NCBI GenBank assembly: GCA_018401565.1
Contig: JAGYKS010000031.1
Location: 1 to 64,000, forward strand
From: Acidimicrobiales bacterium
Lineage (GTDB): Bacteria; Actinomycetota; Acidimicrobiia; Acidimicrobiales; Acidimicrobilacustridaceae
Direction of reading: 5' to 3'
Length of the DNA: 64,000 nucleotides
Shown here piece after piece: positions 19,988 to 28,820 of this stretch; the first letter of the stretch is position 1, and each line of letters starts with the position of its first letter. The notes under the pieces are model-generated. The model ran no database searches, was not told the DNA's origin, and saw only the letters and a list, made by a program, of their open reading frames with translations. The translations under genes were made by a program, and so were the position numbers.

Positions 19988-21057
19988 ACGCCCGTCACCT
20001 GCAGGAAGTCGAAGTAGAACGTGCCCACCCCGAACGCCGTGAGCACCCCCGCCACGATCCACAACCGGATGATGACGGTGGTCTCAGGCCACCCGCCCAG
20101 TTCGAAGTGGTGGTGGATGGGTGCCATGCGAAAAACCCGCCGACCACCAAAGAGCTTGAACGAGCCGACCTGCACAATGACCGACAGCGTCTCCATCACG
20201 AACAGGCCACCGATGATGATCAGCAACAGCTGGGTGTTGAGGGTCAGGGCCAGTGCCGCCAGGCCGGCACCGATGGCCAACGACCCGGTGTCGCCCATGA
20301 AGATCTGGGCCGGCGCCGCGTTCCACCACAAAAAGCCCAGGCATGCTCCCACCAAGGCCGCAGCCACGGTGGCCAGATCGAGAGCATGCGGAACGTTGTA
20401 GATGTTCTCGGCGTAGTCCGGTCCGTAACGAAAAGCCCAGAAACCTATGACCACAAAGGCACCAAACGACACCGTCGCCGCCCCTCCGGCCAGTCCGTCG
20501 AGCCCGTCGGTGAGGTTCACGGCATTGGTGGAGGCCAGGATCAACAGCGCAGCAAACAGCACCCAGCCCACCTTGCCCAACTCCCACCCCGGCATGTCGT
20601 AGCGGACGAACGACAAGGTGGTGTGCTGGGCGGTGTAGGTCACAAGCGCTATGGGGAGGGCGAAAGCCACCACCAGCAGTCCGAGCACCTTGGCCCGCTT
20701 GCTGAGGCCAAGGTTCCGCTCGCGCGTGACCTTGATCCAGTCGTCGACGAAGCCCACCACGCCCGCTCCCACCACCACCGCAACCACGAACAGGCCACTG
20801 TAGGTAAACACCGAGCCTCGCCCTGTGGACCGCAGGATCAGACTCGACAAGACATAGGCCAGCACCGTGGCACCCACAATGGCGACGCCGCCCATTGTCG
20901 GGGTGCCAGCCTTGGTGATGTGGCCGCTGGGACCATCTTCACGGATGGGCTGGCCGATGTGGCGACGGCTCAGCACGCTGATGAGTGCCCGCGTGCCGGC
21001 GAGTGACACCACAAAGGCGATTGCCGCTGCCATCAGCAGCCGGATCACGAAACCCAC
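19984..21057 (-). CDS. mraY: Phospho-N-acetylmuramoyl-pentapeptide-transferase
   Basis: Makes lipid I by moving phospho-MurNAc-pentapeptide to undecaprenyl phosphate. 357 residues, about ten membrane helices, intact. Visible landmarks are GTPTMGGVAIV, VVGFVDDWIKV (first catalytic Asp pair), NAVNLTDGLDGLAGG, IFMGDTGSLAIGAG and the cytoplasmic MAPIHHHFELGGWPE. GTG 21057 lies 13 bp inside murE. It follows murE directly; murF, which usually intervenes, is not there, and murD is missing between mraY and ftsW. Confidence 0.97.
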   Translation of the reverse strand: MGFVIRLLMAAAIAFVVSLAGTRALISVLSRRHIGQPIREDGPSGHITKAGTPTMGGVAIVGATVLAYVLSSLILRSTGRGSVFTYSGLFVVAVVVGAGVVGFVDDWIKVTRERNLGLSKRAKVLGLLVVAFALPIALVTYTAQHTTLSFVRYDMPGWELGKVGWVLFAALLILASTNAVNLTDGLDGLAGGAATVSFGAFVVIGFWAFRYGPDYAENIYNVPHALDLATVAAALVGACLGFLWWNAAPAQIFMGDTGSLAIGAGLAALALTLNTQLLLIIIGGLFVMETLSVIVQVGSFKLFGGRRVFRMAPIHHHFELGGWPETTVIIRLWIVAGVLTAFGVGTFYFDFLQVTGV

Positions 21058-22501
21058 CCCATGTCGGCCAACGCTGCCGCGGCAACCGATCGATCGTCGA
21101 ATGGTTCGCGGCGTTCACCGATGGTGAGCACCGCTTCGTGGCCGCGTCCGGCCACGAGCACAACGTCACCGGGCCCGGCCATGGACAGCGCCAGGGCGAT
21201 GGCACGTCGCCGGTCGGGCTCGATGATGGCCCGGGCGCGCCGCCGGGGATGCCGGCCAGACCGGGCAGGATCTCGTCGATGATGTCGTCGGTTCGTTCGC
21301 TTCGGGAGTTGTCGGCGGTGAGCACCACATCGGCACCCGATTCGCCGGCCACCTGACCCATCAGCGGGCGCTTGGTGGCATCTCGTTCTCCCCCACACCC
21401 GAACACCACGATGGTGCGTCGCCCGGCAGCCAACTCGGTGGCCGCCGACAGTGCGTGGCGAAGGCCATCGGGGGTGTGGGCAAAGTCCACCACCACGGCG
21501 AACGGCTGGCCGGCGCGGGCGCGTTCGAACCGCCCGGGCACCATGCTGGTGGCGCCGAGTCCCCGGGCGATCACCTCGGGTGCCACACCCATCACCGCGG
21601 CGGCGGTGGCGGCAGTCACGGCGTTGGCAACGTTGAACCGACCGGCCAGATGGAGGTCCACGCCATGTCCCCGCCAATGGAACACGGTGCCCTCGTTGGA
21701 CAGCTGTACGCCAGTGGCGTCGGCCGATGAGCAGGTGGTGACCGGGACGGTGACCTCGGCAGCGAGCCGTCGGCCGGCATCGTCGTCCACGTTCACCACG
21801 GCGTGGTCACAGAGTTCAGGGGTGAACAGCCGCGCCTTGGCCTGATAGTAGGACTCGAGATCGTGGTGGTAATCGAGATGGTCGACGCTGAGATTGGTAA
21901 ACACCGCCACAGCGAACCGGGTGCCGTCAACACGGTGCTGGTCCAAGGCGTGCGACGACACTTCCATGGCCACCACGTCGACACCCGACGCCGCGTGGCC
22001 CGCCAACAGCCTTTGGAGTTCGGGCGCCTCCGGTGTGGTGCGCACTCCGCTGAGGGTGCCGATCACCTCACAGCGTTGCCGGTCAGTCGCCAGAATCCCG
22101 GCCAGCAGGTGGGTGGTGGTGGTCTTGCCGTTGGTGCCGGTCACCCCGATCACCTCGAGCCGGGTGGACGGCTCGGCACACATCGCGGCGGCTATCGGAC
22201 CGAGGACACGTCGGACGTCAGACACCACCAGTTGCGGGACAAGCCCCCCACCTTCGCTGGGGGCGACGCTGGTCAGGTCAAGTTCGTGGTCCACCAGCAG
22301 GGCGCTGGCACCGCTGCGCACCGCATCGACGGCAAAGCTGTGCCCGTCGCTTGATGCGCCACGCACGCAGGCAAACAACGACCCGGGAAGCACCTCGCGG
22401 CTGTCGTGGGTGACCGAAGTTGCGTCGATGTCTCCGCGACCAACGAGCCGGGCAGCCGGATCGCGCCGAATGGCGACGTCACGCAGATCTTCGAGAACCA
22501 T
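21045..22501 (-). CDS. murE: MurE: UDP-MurNAc-tripeptide synthetase (one frameshift)
   Basis: Adds the third stem residue, meso-diaminopimelate in most actinobacteria. ATSVTHDSREVLPGSLFACV opens the protein and VIGVTGTNGKTTTTHLLAGI is the P-loop. AMEVSSHALDQHRVDG, FTNLSVDHLDYHHDLE and VDFAHTPDGLRHAL follow. TADNSRSER is in the position of the DNPR motif that signals diaminopimelate specificity; here it reads DNSR, a possible one-base or real variant. The frame changes near 21233 and resumes with IIEPDRRRAIALALSMAGPG. ATG 22501 is used; GTG 22507 and 22510 are upstream alternatives. Confidence 0.94.
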
Positions 22502-22510
22502 CGTCACCAC

Positions 22511-24875
22511 TCAACCATCTCCGGTGGCTACCGGAGTGCCACCTGCCGAACCGGCCGCAGCCGAGGCCGACGTACCAACGGGCACGGCCCGCACCCGGCC
22601 ATCTGCCCCAGGTGCCAACACCGTGGCCGAAATCCGGGGAATCTCGCCATTGGGATACTCATACAACGGGCGAGCCTCGGCAGGCAGGGCGTCGGCAAAC
22701 CGTTCAGCCCGGTCGGTGGCCGGTGGTGGGATGTTGAGGATGCGCAGTCCCACCTTGGCCACATCGGCAAACACCGGAGCCGCCACCGATCCGCCATCGA
22801 TTTTGCCATTGCCTGGCTCGTCGATCATGACGAGGATCGACAGTGCAGGTGCGGTGGCCGGGACGAACCCGACGAAGGTGGCCTGGTAGCGCTGGACGCC
22901 GTACTCGTCGAAGTAGGTGCCGTTGGGTTGGGCCTTGATCGCCGTGCCGGTCTTGCCCGCCACCGGGAAACCCTCCACGGCGGCCTTGGTTCCGGTACCC
23001 ACGGCCACCACGCCGCGCAACATCATGTTCATCATGTCGGCGGTGTCGTCTGAGATCACCCGGCGCGACTCTCCGGAGGTGTTGATGCGACGCTCGCCGT
23101 CGGGAGCCACCGTCTCGAGCACGAGGCGAGGCGGCACATACATCCCGCCGTTGGCCACCACGTTGTAGGCCATCAGCATCTGCAGAGGCGTGACGGCAAC
23201 GCTCTGGCCAAGCGAGATGCTGCCGATGTCGGAATCCGACCACTGAGGCGGAGACGCCAGCACGCCGCTTTGCTCATTGGGGAATCCCAGCGGGGTCGCA
23301 GCCCCCAGACCAAACTGTGTGAGGTAGCCGTGGAGTCGGTCAGCGCCGAGCATCTGGGCGATCTTGATCGTGCCGACATTCGAAGAGTTGCTGAGCACCT
23401 GTGGCAACGGCCAGGTGATGGTGCCGTGGGGCGTGTGTTCGCTGAAGTCCCAATCGCCGAGCCTGATGGTGTCGGGAATGACAAACGTTGTGGAGTAGTC
23501 CACGAGGCCCTCTTCGACTGCCCCTGACGAGGTGATCATCTTCATCACCGACCCGGGCTCATACGAGGTGGTGACGGCGGCGTTGTTGGCGTCCACCCTG
23601 ACCTCGCCCGATTCCTGGTCACGGGTGACGTTGGCCATGGTCAGGATCTCGCCGGTCGCCGGGTTGGACACCACCACCACGCCACCACGGGCATTGGCTG
23701 CCTCAACCTGCTCCAGCAGGATGCGCTCGGTTTCAAACTGCAGGGAACGGTCGATGGACAGCACAAGATCGTGACCGGGAACCGCAGGCACCAACTGCTG
23801 CTCGGCCACCGGGATGGTCCGCCCGTCGGGACCCCGCTCCATGGTGAGACTCCCCGGTGTACCGGTGAGCAGGTCGGCAAACTGTGCTTCGAGACCTGAC
23901 AAGCCGTTGCCGTCGATGTCGGTCTGGCCGATGATCGAACCGGCAACCTCACTGCTTGGCAACACACGCTTGGGCTCAGCGATCATGCCCACACCCGCAA
24001 GCTCCAGAGCCTCCACCTGGGCAGCCATGTCATCAGACACGTGCCGGGCCACATAGGCGAACCTCCCGCCCCTCTCAATACGCCCCAGCACGTCGGCCAC
24101 CTCCACTCCCAGCACCGCGGCCAGAGACGTAGCCACCGCAGCTGGATCACCGATCAGCTCGGGATCCACAAACACCGACTTGCGGGGAACCGACACCGCC
24201 AGCTCAACGCCCGACCGGTCGTAGATGGTGCCGCGCTCGGCTGACAGTGTCTGCGAACGCATCCGCTGCTCGACACTGAGTTCGCGGTACCGATCAGGAC
24301 TGGCAACCTGGAGATCCACCAGCTTTCCGCCACCACCACGAGCATCAGGCCCAACACGATGACGATGCCAAGCACCCTGCGCCCGGGATCGAGGGCCGGA
24401 GGTGTGCGCGAGAGTGCGAGTCGGCTACTGACTCGGTCCAGATGAACCGAAGCCAAGCGCGGCAACCCACCGCGACACACCGCTGCTGGTCGGCGACCTC
24501 CTCGCCGCAGGTGGGCCCGGACGCACAGCACCAGCCCGAGGGCCCGAACGCACAGCACCAGCCCGGGTCGCTGTGGTTCCGGGGCCCGCCGGAGTGCTGC
24601 CTGCGCTGCGGGCCTGCTGGGTGGGGCCAGCCGGACGGTCGCCACGCCGTGAGGCGGTTCCGGGAGTGACTGGCCTGCCCGGCGCACTACCTGCAGACGG
24701 TCGCGCAATTCGCCGGCCTGTGGCTTGCGATGACGCCGGGGCTTTCACCACCGCCGAGGAGATGCGAGCGATGCGGGGTGGGGTCGGACGCTGCTGGGCC
24801 GCGGACCCCGGGGGCGTCCTGACGGCACTGATTGCGAGACTCGCCGGGTGGACTACCCGATGACCCTGCAGTCAC
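22511..24875 (-). CDS. ftsI: FtsI/PBP3: peptidoglycan D,D-transpeptidase (frameshifts in the N-terminal part)
   Basis: Class B penicillin-binding protein of septal synthesis. From 24318 to the stop it is one frame: AERGTIYDRSGVELAVS, the pedestal domain, then SYEPGSVMKMITSSGAVEEG (SXXK Ser), SNSSNVGTIK (SXN) and VAGKTGTAIK (KTG). The membrane helix (RVLGIVIVLGLMLVVVAES) is just upstream in another frame. A Pro/Arg/Gly-rich N-terminal tail is in further frames. The GTG at 24875 overlaps the ftsL stop as GTGA and is the likely true start. That would give an unusually long cytoplasmic tail of about 150 residues. Confidence 0.9.
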
Positions 24876-25339
24876 TCCCCGACCTCGACTGCCGCTGGGG
24901 TGTCCACCGATTCGTCTGGTCCCGCTGCGATCAGGTTGTCGTCGCCGGAGTCGCTTCGCAGGTAGACGATTTCGCTCGGGGGTACCATCCCCAGCCGCCC
25001 GGTTGCTGTGCCGACGATCCGCCCCGGCGACTGCAACTCGGCCAGTTCGAGGCGCTGGGCCTCGGCCAGCTGCTGCTGCACAACGATCTGGGTCTGCAGC
25101 CCGTCCAAGCGATCCTGGGTCTGCACCTGCAGCGCCTGGGACACCGAGATGGCGCAGCACAGCCACCAGCAACACCCCACCGGCAAGCCCCGCAATGAGC
25201 CAGTTCGGTGGTGCGGGGCTGCGGCGCCTTGGCGATCGCCAGTTGCGGTCTGGCCGGTGTGGTGCGACCGGGAAGCCGGTTGGGGAGCCGCCGATGCGCC
25301 CCTGACAGCGGTGCGTTGCGAGGTTCGGACCGCAGTCAT
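24872..25339 (-). CDS. ftsL: FtsL-like septum formation protein (frameshifts around the membrane helix)
   Basis: Small bitopic divisome protein. A cytoplasmic start rich in Ser/Ala/Arg (MTAVRTSQRTAVRG) is followed in a second frame by the membrane helix LIAGLAGGVLLVAVL. The original frame then returns with a coiled coil (LQVQTQDRLDGLQTQIVVQQ) and the juxtamembrane end VPPSEIVYLRSD. Identification rests on position between rsmH and ftsI, size and topology, as FtsL sequences diverge. The ATG at 25339 overlaps the rsmH stop (ATGA). Frame changes lie at about 25195 and 25155. Confidence 0.82.
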   Translation of the reverse strand: MTAVRTSQRTAVRGASAAPQPASRSHHTGQTATGDRQGAAAPHHRTGSLRGLPVGCCWWLCCAISVSQALQVQTQDRLDGLQTQIVVQQQLAEAQRLELAELQSPGRIVGTATGRLGMVPPSEIVYLRSDSGDDNLIAAGPDESVDTPAAVEVGE

Positions 25340-26337
25340 GCCGCCACCGCCACGTCCAGCTTTTCCCCGGCGCGCAGTCGGGCACTGGCGGCACGGGGAT
25401 TGCGCTCGATCTCGTCAGCTTCTGGTGTCCATCCCCCGGGACGCAGCAACCGCAGGGTTGGAACCGCCCCACACCCGCACGGCAACGCCGCCGGGCAGGT
25501 ACAACCGCCGGTGGCAGCATGGCGCAGACGCTGTTTGACGATTCGGTCCTCCCCCGAATGGTACGACAACACCGCCAGCCGTCCTCCGGGAGCGAGGACG
25601 TCGATGGCCTGGTCGATGCTGTCGGCCAGGATCGTCAGCTCGTCGTTGACCTCGATGCGCAGGGCCTGGAATGTGCGCTTGGCCGGGTGCCCGCCACGAC
25701 GCCGCGCAGCTGCCGGGATGGCATCGCGCACGATCTCGGCCAGGTCGGCGGTATTTGTGACCGGACGATGGGCCACGAGGCTGCGTGCAATGCGTGCCGC
25801 ATGGCGCTCGTCGCTGTTGCGCCGCAGCAGCGACACCAGCTCGGCTTCGGACCACGAGTTCACAATGGCATCAGCAGTCAGTAGCTGATCGGGATCCATG
25901 CGCATGTCGAGCGGTCCGGCATGGCGATAGCTGAACCCGCGCTCGGCCCGGTCGAACTGGGGCGACGACACCCCAAGGTCAAACAGCACTGCCACAACGG
26001 GGTCGACACCTTCGGCGGCAACGGCCTCGGCCAGGCGGTCGAACCGGGTTCGCCGAAGTCGCAGACGGTCGCCGTGGTGTCCGAGGGTCTGGGCCGTGGC
26101 GCTCAGCGCATCAGGGTCCTGATCGAGGCCGAGGACCTGCATGTCTGGGCTCGCATCGAGAACCGCACCGGTGTGCCCACCACCGCCCACCGTGGCGTCA
26201 ATCATCCACCCGGACGCAACCGGAGCGAACAGGTCCACGATCTGGTGCACCATCACCGGGTGATGCACAAAGGCCGTCGATGGGCCCGACTGCTCTGAGG
26301 CACGAGCGGCCGATGGATTTTCTGGAGTGTTGGGCAT
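25336..26337 (-). CDS. rsmH: 16S rRNA (cytosine1402-N4)-methyltransferase RsmH (MraW)
   Basis: Methylates C1402 in the ribosomal P site. 333 residues, intact. HHPVMVHQIVDLF, then the SAM-binding MIDATVGGGGHTGAVLDA, LGLDQDPDA, VLFDLGVSSPQFDRAERGFS, PLDMRMDP, AKRTFQALRIEVNDEL and the C-terminal LSYHSGEDRIVKQ are all present. The ATG at 26337 has no clear Shine-Dalgarno sequence. The upstream 260 bp is not coding and is a candidate leader RNA. A longer reading of the frame extends into that leader and is not supported. Confidence 0.96.
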   Translation of the reverse strand: MPNTPENPSAARASEQSGPSTAFVHHPVMVHQIVDLFAPVASGWMIDATVGGGGHTGAVLDASPDMQVLGLDQDPDALSATAQTLGHHGDRLRLRRTRFDRLAEAVAAEGVDPVVAVLFDLGVSSPQFDRAERGFSYRHAGPLDMRMDPDQLLTADAIVNSWSEAELVSLLRRNSDERHAARIARSLVAHRPVTNTADLAEIVRDAIPAAARRRGGHPAKRTFQALRIEVNDELTILADSIDQAIDVLAPGGRLAVLSYHSGEDRIVKQRLRHAATGGCTCPAALPCGCGAVPTLRLLRPGGWTPEADEIERNPRAASARLRAGEKLDVAVAA

Positions 26338-26339
26338 GG

Positions 26340-26530
26340 TGGTGCGTTCTGTTTCGGGAGGGACCCGGCGCGGCCTTCCGGGCTGACCTGGGTGATTCGT
26401 CCCTCGGCAGCCCCCCGGTGGGCGAACGTTCGCCGGGTTTTCTCTCCCGGACGGACAACATGGGAAGCGGGCGGAGTAGGGGCTTTCCATCTGCCAACCG
26501 GAGGGCTGCGAAGGGACGACACATGACCTG
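26340..26530 (-). ncRNA. Candidate structured leader upstream of rsmH (possible mraW RNA motif)
   Basis: Non-coding stretch between mraZ and rsmH in the same operon. It contains a perfect 14-bp palindrome (ggcgaacgttcgcc, 26421-26434) inside a longer GC-rich inverted repeat. On the minus strand there is GGAAAGCCCC followed by CTCC and, about 25 bases later, GGGAGA, which could pair with it. A conserved actinobacterial RNA is known in exactly this position (mraW motif). I could not compare with its covariance model, so this is positional inference. Confidence 0.35.
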
Positions 26531-26598
26531 GTCACGGCGTGTCGTTGGTTTGGGGTTGGGTGGGTATCGGTGCGGGGATGCTCCTGTGGGTTGGTTGG

Positions 26599-27018
26599 TT
26601 AGATTCCGAGGTCGTTGACGGCGGCCAGCAGGGTTTCGTCGGCCTCGGTGCGCACTGTGCGCCAGCGGTCGGCATTCCAGATCTCGGCCCGATCCACCGC
26701 ACCGATGATCACCACGTCGCGCTCAAGACCGGCGTAGTCACGGAGGCGCTGGGGCAAAAACACCCGACCCTGTGAGTCGGGGCGCACCTCGGCGGCATCG
26801 GCTGCCAGGGCGCGCACGGCGTTTTGGGTGACCAGGCCTGCTCGGACCTTTTCGGTGAGTCGGGCGGCGACATCGGCGAAACCGTCCTCGGTCCACAGTC
26901 CAAGACATCCCTGGTACTGCGAGACGATTCCCCGCTCGGCCAACTGGTGTCGGAACGCGACAGGCAGGACGACCCGTCCCTTGCCGTCGAGCGCATGCTC
27001 AAACGTTCCTACGAACAC
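26599..27018 (-). CDS. mraZ: Transcriptional regulator MraZ
   Basis: AbrB-like ring-forming DNA-binding protein that regulates its own dcw operon. 139 residues with the two SpoVT/AbrB repeats: VGTFEHALDGKGRVVLPVAF with LGLWTEDGF, and RPDSQGRVFLPQRLRDYAG with VVIIGAVDRAEIWNADRW. The start GTG 27018 follows GGAAGG at seven bases. The frame is open upstream but the family begins here. First gene of the cluster; four TGGG boxes lie just upstream. Confidence 0.95.
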   Translation of the reverse strand: MFVGTFEHALDGKGRVVLPVAFRHQLAERGIVSQYQGCLGLWTEDGFADVAARLTEKVRAGLVTQNAVRALAADAAEVRPDSQGRVFLPQRLRDYAGLERDVVIIGAVDRAEIWNADRWRTVRTEADETLLAAVNDLGI

Positions 27019-27055
27019 AGTTGTCCTTCCCGCCGACGGACTGAGGGTCCGCCGA

Positions 27056-27088
27056 CCCATTCGTTCCCACCAGACCCACCGGCCCCCA
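27056..27088 (-). promoter_or_regulatory. MraZ operator: four TGGG boxes at 10-9-10 bp spacing
   Basis: On the minus strand TGGG occurs at 27088-27085, 27078-27075, 27069-27066 and 27059-27056, all on one helical face and about 40 bp before the mraZ start. MraZ is known to bind direct TGGG-type repeats spaced about one turn apart in its own promoter. A clear -10/-35 pair upstream was not identified. Confidence 0.75.
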
Positions 27089-27854
27089 CACGATCCGAAC
27101 TCCGGCTCGACCTGAGAACCCCTGAATCTCGGGGATTACCGGGAGAAAGCCCTCTCATCGTCCGATGAGCGATGCGTTCCCCTTTGCTCCACTGCGTGCC
27201 ACCGTAAACCACTAGGCCCCACAACGCAACAATCTCCACCAAACTGGACCATCTGGTGCACTGTGCGTGGCGGTCGTAATGCGACTGGGTTGGCGGCGCT
27301 GATGCGAAACGCTGGCGGTCGAAATGCGAAAGTCCCGTTAGTGAGGGTGCGTCGACTCGCAGTGCGGCTTGCTGCCCTGCCCCTCGGGTACGCGGAGTGG
27401 GGAGTGTCCTTGCGTCCGATAGGCGCGGGAACTGCGTTGGGTGAGCAAGGGACGGCGGGCTCCGCGTATTACGAAACCACGCGGTTCACCAGGTTGTCCG
27501 GCGGTTCTCATCCAGATTTCCTGGAACGCCGCAGGTGCGATCCTGGATCTCGGCACACGAGCCCCGGGGGCGGTCAGGTCCACGATGCGGGTTCTCGGTG
27601 ATGGCCGTCAGGCAGCTTTCTGAGGCCCGCACCCGGGTGGTGGTGGGGACCGGTATGAGAAACGAAGCGCCAAATCTCCCGCTTGGACGCAACGACGTTG
27701 GCTATCGCACACAACGGGTCACCGGTGGGTGATCATCCGCTCAGGGTGCGGTCACCCGGTGAGCGGGCCTCGGGTTGACGGTGTGGTACATCGGGTTGCC
27801 AACTCCGAATTTTGACGTCTCACTTGCTTTGGCACCGGTCGTCCATGCGGCGGT
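27089..27854. other. Intergenic region between mraZ and the propeller gene
   Basis: About 760 bp without a supported gene. It should contain the mraZ promoter (27090-27240), then one copy of the 68-bp inverted repeat (27264-27331), then about 500 bp in which short open frames occur on both strands but none shows protein-like features. It also includes the downstream region of the propeller gene that ends at 27855; I saw no convincing terminator. Confidence 0.7.
27264..27331 (+). repeat. 68-bp dispersed repeat, left copy (inverted relative to 31877-31944)
   Basis: About 88% identical to the reverse complement of 31877-31944. It has an internal substructure of related units ending in aatgcgac, gatgcgaaac and aaatgcgaaa. 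The two copies face each other and bracket the propeller and abiE genes. Confidence 0.88.
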
Positions 27855-28820
27855 TCACACCGCGTAGTTCACCTGAACTTTGACGATCCGACCCGGGTTG
27901 GTGAGAGTCCCGAAGTACCCGAATGTTCCGTCAGTCACCGCCGAGTACAGGCCGTTCTCACCGGTTTCCAGAGTGAGCGCACCAACCCGTGTCATGTCGG
28001 ACAGTCTCACTTTGACGACCCGACTTGGGCTGGGCCCGTCCGGGGAGAAGCTGGTTCCGGTCCCGAAGTACCCGAATGTTCCGTCAGTCACCGCCGACCG
28101 CAGGTCATCCTCACCGGCGCTGAGAGTGACGGCACCAACCCGTGTCATGTCGGACAGTCTCACTTTGACCACCCGACCCGGGAAGGTTCCGGTCCCGAAG
28201 TACCCGAATGTTCCGTCAGTCACCGCCGACTCCAGAAAATCCTCATCGGCGCTGAGAGTGACGGCATCAACCCGTGTCATGTCGGACAGTCTCACTTTGA
28301 CGACCCGACCCGGAGACGTGGAGGTTCCGAAGTACCCGAATGTTCCGTCAGTCACCGCCGAGTAGAGGCCGTTCTCACCGGTTTCCAGAGTGAGCGCACC
28401 AACCCGTGTCATGTCGGACAGGTTCACTTTGACGACCCGACCCGGGTTGGTTTGGGTCCCGAAGTACCCGAATGTTCCGTCAGTCACCGCCGAGCGCGGC
28501 TTGTTCTCGCCGGTGTTGAGAGTGAGTGCGTCAACCCGTCCCATGGTGGACAGGTTCACTTTGACGACTCGACCTGGGTCGGTGTGGGTCCCGAAGTACC
28601 CGAATCCCCCGGCGGTTACCGCCGTGTACAGAAAGTTCTCACCGCTGTTGAGAGTGACTGCGGCCGCTGCTGGCGACTCCGGGCGTGTCATGGAGGACAG
28701 GTTCACTTTGACGACTCGACCTGGCTGCGCGGTGTCGGTCCCGAAGTACCCGAATGTTCCGTCGGTCACCGCCGAGATCAGATCTCTCTCACCGGCAGTA
28801 AGAGTGACGGCGCCAACACG
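27855..28820 (-). repeat. Seven tandem propeller-blade repeats of about 132 bp
   Basis: Near-identical coding repeats, strongest in the last five. Blades 4 and 7 share an identical 28-residue segment from RVGALTLETG to FGYFGT. The second blade (about 49 residues) and the sixth (51, with an insert containing SPDGPSPS) are longer. Frame is preserved throughout. Confidence 0.93.

Noticed and set aside
26421-26440. Rho-independent terminator (palindrome followed by GGGTTTTCTCT on the plus strand)
   Set aside because: No plus-strand gene precedes it, and on the minus strand the T tract is on the wrong side. It is more likely part of a leader or operator.
27009-27242. Minus-strand frame overlapping the mraZ start
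   Set aside because: It runs through the MraZ boxes and shows no protein features; this is the mraZ promoter region.
27858-28820. CRISPR-like regular repeats
   Set aside because: The period is about 132 bp, units are coding and contiguous with no unique spacers, and no cas genes are nearby.
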